A stretch of 64,000 nt of DNA from contig NC_087084.1 in NCBI RefSeq assembly GCF_026151205.1, positions 3,504,845 through 3,568,844 on the forward strand. Direction: 5' to 3'. How positions within the stretch are numbered: position 1 is the first letter of the stretch; every line of letters starts with the position of its first letter. Under the pieces are notes generated by a model. The model made no database searches. It was not told the DNA's origin and was given only the letters and a program-made list of their open reading frames with translations. Source of the DNA: Bolinopsis microptera (taxonomy: Eukaryota > Ctenophora > Tentaculata > Lobata > Bolinopsidae). Below are positions 42,701 to 48,700 of this stretch, piece by piece. A program made the translations under genes and the position numbers.

Positions 42701-45700
42701 AGCTGTGCTTTTTACTGTCGCCGCGCTGTGTAATTTATATTTTGAGTTTTAAGTTGACCATTAATTTTAAGATGCTGCTAGAACTTGAGACCTTTTCATT
42801 CAACAATTGAACTTACGAAACATTTCTATACTCCCAGTTATATTCCATCATGTGATCATGTCATATAATGCTTAGTGGGATATAATTGTAGCGAAAATGG
42901 CATATGATTCATATGCCATTTTCGCTACAACTGTAATCTTTGAAAGTGCTAATATAAGATCCATGTATTTTAGCACTTAACACAATCTCGCGCACGTGCG
43001 CAAGATTTTGTGCACGTGTGCAGATCGAAGTGGTTAAGTTTCAGGAGTAACAAAGTTTCAGGAGTAACCATGGTTACTTAGTACTCACCTTTCAGCTTCT
43101 CATTTAATTTGTCACTCTTTTGTGTTTTGTCTTCTCCTTTGGGTAACGGCATTTTTTCTAGTATCTTCTTTTCGAATTTCTGAACCACTGTAGGATAGAG
43201 CATCGGAGTCCTGTGTTTTCCCCGGTGAAATTCCGTTAGATTGGTCCAATGGTAGAAATTAAATTTCTAGTATAAGCTGATATCAGTCATACTATTTTAG
43301 TATCATAGCACACTGAAATATTGCATGTTCTATTTCTGACCACCCAAATATACTTCGAGCAATGCTGATTAATAAGGAGCCTCAAGTTTTCGATCAATCA
43401 AATTTCTCAAAATCGAGGGCACTATTATAAGATCCAACATGAATATAAATCGACACAAAATACTGTCTCTACTTGCAGTAGTTTGTAATAATCTCTAATA
43501 ATTTTGTTTGTACGAGATTGGTTTAAATACTGTGGTCTGATTGGTTAGTTTTTGTCACGTGGTCTGAATAATGTGCTCTGATTGGTTAGTTTGTGTCACG
43601 TGGTGCTGTTTGCACTTATTTTCCTAACCTCAGAATGTGGTAAAGAGGAGGACGGTTCACCTGAACACTGTTACGAGCTTATCGGAGAGGACAGCAACCT
43701 CATCGACCAGGTTAATTACGTTAATTGTTTAATTGCTTTAATCGATCTGGTTTATTAAGTTAAATAATCGTTGTTTTAGGTCCATTGATCATTAAACTTG
43801 TTTTTGAATATTGATCGGAAGTGTTGTCTAGGAATTGTAGTTATTTACCTCGGACGGTATTTAGTTTTGATAATCTAAGGCTACTCGCTCCTTTTAAAGG
43901 CCAGGTAGCGCAGTTGGTTAGCCAGCTTTGCAATCGTGAGGTTGCGGATTCAAATCCCACTGCCTGCCTGGTCGTGGGGTGAGTGTCGTTGACATTCAGC
44001 TAAGGATCGTGAGTGGTCTATGCAGCCCCCCGGTGTACTCAGCCGAATACTCGAGAAATCGGGTGTGAGGGTTAAATGAGGAGCTGCACATTGCAGCAAA
44101 GTCTCGGGCGAAGAAAGTATGGTACACACTACCTTAACCGTCACTGGCTAAAAACAAATCCTTCGGCTTCCTGTAATTGGCTGGTTGCACTTGTGTAACA
44201 ATATGGCTGTTGGAATACTCCGAAGTAAAATAAGTGTCTAGATTAAATTAAAAAAAAATTAATGTCATATTAATCAATTCGTGGAGAATTTTGTATTTAT
44301 TAGAAATCATAAGCATATTAAGGATTATATAAAAGTGACAATGATGTTGCTGTTTAATTAAGCTTTATACCACAACACAATTCTTTGCATTTTGTACGCT
44401 ATGTTTGTTGTCATGGTAACCGAGAATTCTCCAAATTCCACAAATACCTCTTTTTCAGGATTCGTCACACCTCTACGAGTTTATCTCCGAACACATGGAT
44501 CAAAGTTTAAAACCGATCCCAGGTAAATATCTCGAGAATGTGTAAAAAGATGCTCAGTATTTAATCATGGAGATTTTCACATGATTTTAATAAGACTTTA
44601 CAACTTGAATTCCTGAACCACGATTTGCATAATTATATCGGTAGGTGAATGGTCTGGTTGTGAAAAACTGCCCGCTTAAAGCTAAAATTCCTAAAAAAGA
44701 TTTACAATAAAAGCTAGAAACAATCTAATTAATTAATAAATAATTAATAATAATTAATCAATAACATTTCCTGTTTCAGCTCCTATCAGAACCAGTACCG
44801 ATCTAACAGAGGACGAATTGTATGAAGATATTGAAGTGTCCACACCAAACTACAGGACACACAACACCACAATGTCTCAGTACAACACAGGTTGGTTGTA
44901 ATGTACCTGACAGTGTTTGTAAAGTACCTGACAGTGTTTGTAAAGTACCTGACAGTGTTTGTAAAGTACCTGACAGTGTTTGTAATGTACCTGACAGTGT
45001 TTGTAAAGTACCTGACAGTGTTGTAAAGTACCTGACAGTGTTTGTAAAGTACCTGACAGTGTTTGTAAAGTACCTGACAGTGTTTGTAATGTACCTGACA
45101 GTGTTTGTAAAGTACCTGACAGTGTTTGTAAAGTACCTGACAGTGTTGTAAAGTACCTGACAGTGTTTGTAAAGTACCTGACAGTTTTTGTAAAGTACCT
45201 GACAGTGTTGTAATATACCTGACAGTGTTGTAATGTACCTGACAGTGTTTGTAAAGTACCTGACAGTGTTGTAATATACCTAACAGTGTTGTAATGTACC
45301 TGACAGTGTTTGTAAAGTACCTGACAGTGTTTGTAAAGTACCTGACAGTGTTGTAAAGTACCTGACAGTGTTGTAAAGTACCTGACAGTGTTGTAAAGTA
45401 CCTGACAGTGTTGTAAAATACCTGACAAGTGACAATGTTTGTAAAGTACCTGACAGTGTTTGTAAAGTACCTGACAGTGTTTGTAAAGTACCTGACAGTG
45501 TTTTTAAAGTACCTGACATTGTTTGTAAAGTACCTGACAGTGTTGTAAAGTACCTTACATTGTTTGTAAAGTACCTGACAGTGTTTGTAAAGTACCTGAC
45601 AGTGTTTGTAAAGTACCTGACAGTGTTGTAAAGTACCTGACAGTGTTGTAAAGTACCTGACAGTGTTGTAAAGTACCTGACAGTGTTGTAAAGTACCTGA

Positions 45701-48700
45701 CATTGTTTGTAAAGTACCTGACATTGTTTGTAAAGTACCTGACAGTGTTGTAAAGTACCTGACAGTGTTTGTAAAGTACCTGACAGTTTTTGTAAAGTAC
45801 CTGACAGTGTTGTAATATACCTGACAGTGTTGTAATGTACCTGACAGTGTTTGTAAAGTACCTGACAGTGTTGTAATATACCTAACAGTGTTGTAATGTA
45901 CCTGACAGTGTTTGTAAAGTACCTGACAGTGTTTGTAAAGTACCTGACAGTGTTGTAAAGTACCTGACAGTGTTGTAAAGTACCTGACAGTGTTGTAAAA
46001 TACCTGACAAGTGACAATGTTTGTAAAGTACCTGACAGTGTTTGTAAAGTACCTGACAGTGTTTGTAAAGTACCTGACAGTGTTTTTAAAGTACCTGACA
46101 TTGTTTGTAAAGTACCTGACAGTGTTGTAAAGTACCTTACATTGTTTGTAAAGTACCTGACAGTGTTTGTAAAGTACCTGACAGTGTTGTAAAGTACCTG
46201 ACAGTGTTGTAAAGTACCTGACAGTGTTGTAAAGTACCTGACAGTGTTGTAAAGTACCTGACAGTGTTGTAAAATACCTGACAATGTTTGTAAAGTACCT
46301 GACAGTGTTTGTAAAGTACCTGACAGTGTTGTAAAGTACCTGACAGTGTTTTTAAAGTACCTGACATTGTTTGTAAAGTACCTGACAGTGTTGTAAAGTA
46401 CCTTACATTGTTTGTAAAGTACCTGACAGTGTTTGTAAAGTACCTGACAGTGTTGTAAAGTACCTGACAGTGTTGTAAAGTACCTGACAGTGTTGTAAAG
46501 TACCTGACAGTGTTGTAAAGTACCTGACAGTGTTTGTAAAGTACCTGACAGTGTTTGTAAAGTACCTGACATTGTTTGTAATGTACCTGACAGTGTTGTA
46601 AAGTACCTGACAGTGTTTGTAAAGTACCTGACAGTGTTTGTAAAGTACCTGACAATGTTGTAATGTACCTGACAGTGTTGTAAAGTACCTGACAGTGTTG
46701 TAAAGTACCTGACAGTGTTGTAAAGTACCTGACAGTGTTGTAAAGTACCTGACAGTGTTGTAAAGTACCTGACAGTGTTGTAAAGTACCTGACATTGTTT
46801 GTAAAGTACCTGACAGTGTTTGTAAAGTACCTGACAGTGTTGTAAAGTACCTGACAGTGTTGTAAAGTACCTGACAGTGTTGTAAAGTACCTGACAGTGT
46901 TGTAAAGTACCTGACAGTGTTGTAAAGTACCTGACAGTGTTGTAAAGTACCTGACAGTGTTGTAAAGTACCTGACATTGTTTGTAAAGTACCTGACATTG
47001 TTTGTAAAGTACCTGACAATGTTTGTAAAGTACCTGACAGTGTTTATTTAAGATATGTAATATATTATGATAATCTAAATGTGATCATGTAAAATTTGAT
47101 AACATCAAAATGTGATGATGATTAATAATATACTATACCTGAAATCCTACACACTTGATAAGGGAAATAGTATCTGATTAAACTTAAAGGATATTTCCAT
47201 CTCAAAAGGGCACACTGAAATGACGAGCATCCGAAATATGCAAGTTTTAGCAGATGTCTTTAACATCTGCTAAATTTAAGATTAATTCATAATCGATTGA
47301 TTAATTAATTAATTAATTAATTACAGAGTACGAGACACAGTACGAAACGTTAGAAGACAGTGGAGCTGTTACACCGGAGACTCCAACCGTTCAAACAGAG
47401 AACATGTGGCAGTCTCCAGTCTCGTCACGTGAGAACGTAGTGACGTCATCGGAGAATATTGTGACGTCATCATCTTCAGAAAACATGGCTGTTTCGTCAC
47501 CTGAAGAGGTTTTAAAGACGAGGAGTTTGGGTCGTTCAGTTGCTATGGTGAATGGAGGACGTAGAGCCTCGCCAACAAAATGTAAGAACTTCAATTTTAT
47601 AATATTTGGATTTTGGACATTTTATTTGATGTCTTTAGTCAGTAATCTTTCATTTTACATTCCGCAACGGTTTTAGGCTGCAATTAACAATTTATTCATT
47701 AAATAAGTTTTTTCAATAATGAACCTCTAAAGTTTTCATTAACGCTCCACTTTGCAGCTCCACTGCGTCGTCTTTCAGCGGGGAAGCCTCAGTGTCAGCT
47801 CTCGTCTGAGGAACTCAACAAGTTAAAACGAGCTGCTTTTATCCCTCCTCCTCCTCCTCCTACCTCACTTCCTGGTTAGTTCTATGGCGCAAGTTACTTT
47901 TTTATTTTTACACGTGTTGAATGTGTCATTTCACTTATTTTGTGTCCCGTCACAGGCCCGTTTATCTTTCTTATCGTAAAATATTTACGTCTAAAAATGG
48001 CTGGGTGATAATTTCATTACATTTATTTTGGGTCATCATGAACGTCACGCCACAGCCCTGAATCTCTTCTTTTTATTTTCTTAACTTAATGTAAATTTAA
48101 TTTAACTTATATATATTTAACTTAAATTAACTTAATATATATTTCAGTGTCATGCCACAGGCCCCGATCTCCCTGCATAACAGACCACAACAACCCCCGG
48201 ATAAACCCATCAACCAGTGCAATGAGTCGCAGATCTTCTAGCTTCGTCAGCGACGCTTCTTCTTCTGGTTAGTTGGATTATAACTTTATAACTTGATATT
48301 ATTTTAAATTTATTTTAACTGATAAATTTAAACACTGCTGCATAGTCTTGCTCATTAACTTGGTGATATGAAAACATTGTATTTTTTTAATAAAAGGGGA
48401 CTGGTTCCTGGAGCATTTGTAGTGTCTGATTTGAGTATGCTTTAAGAAAATATAAAAAATTCTTAAAAGCACTGTAGCTTGAAACAATATTTGCATAATT
48501 GGCATAGTTTTTACCATTTTCCAAATTAACATTACCAGCTAACACATAGACCGCTAAAAGTAACAGATAAACTACACTGAATTATAATAGGGCCGTGGTA
48601 TGGTGACGTCACGTGGCATGACGTCACGTGTTGATATCGTGACGTCACGTGGTGTTACCACACTATAACACCAATGTATTCTAAATTATAATTGGGCCAA

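Noticed and set aside
42886-42930. miRNA precursor
   Set aside because: The arms are perfectly paired with a one-base centre, so there is no loop and no typical bulges.
43899-43975. tRNA gene
   Set aside because: A and B boxes are present but the anticodon and acceptor arms do not fold properly, and a SINE body follows.
43950-44144. Minus-strand 64-codon frame
   Set aside because: It lies over the SINE body. No independent support.
44786-47019. Minus-strand frames of 312 and 579 codons (MSGTLQ...)
   Set aside because: They are the translation of the 20/21-bp minisatellite in an intron of the plus-strand gene.
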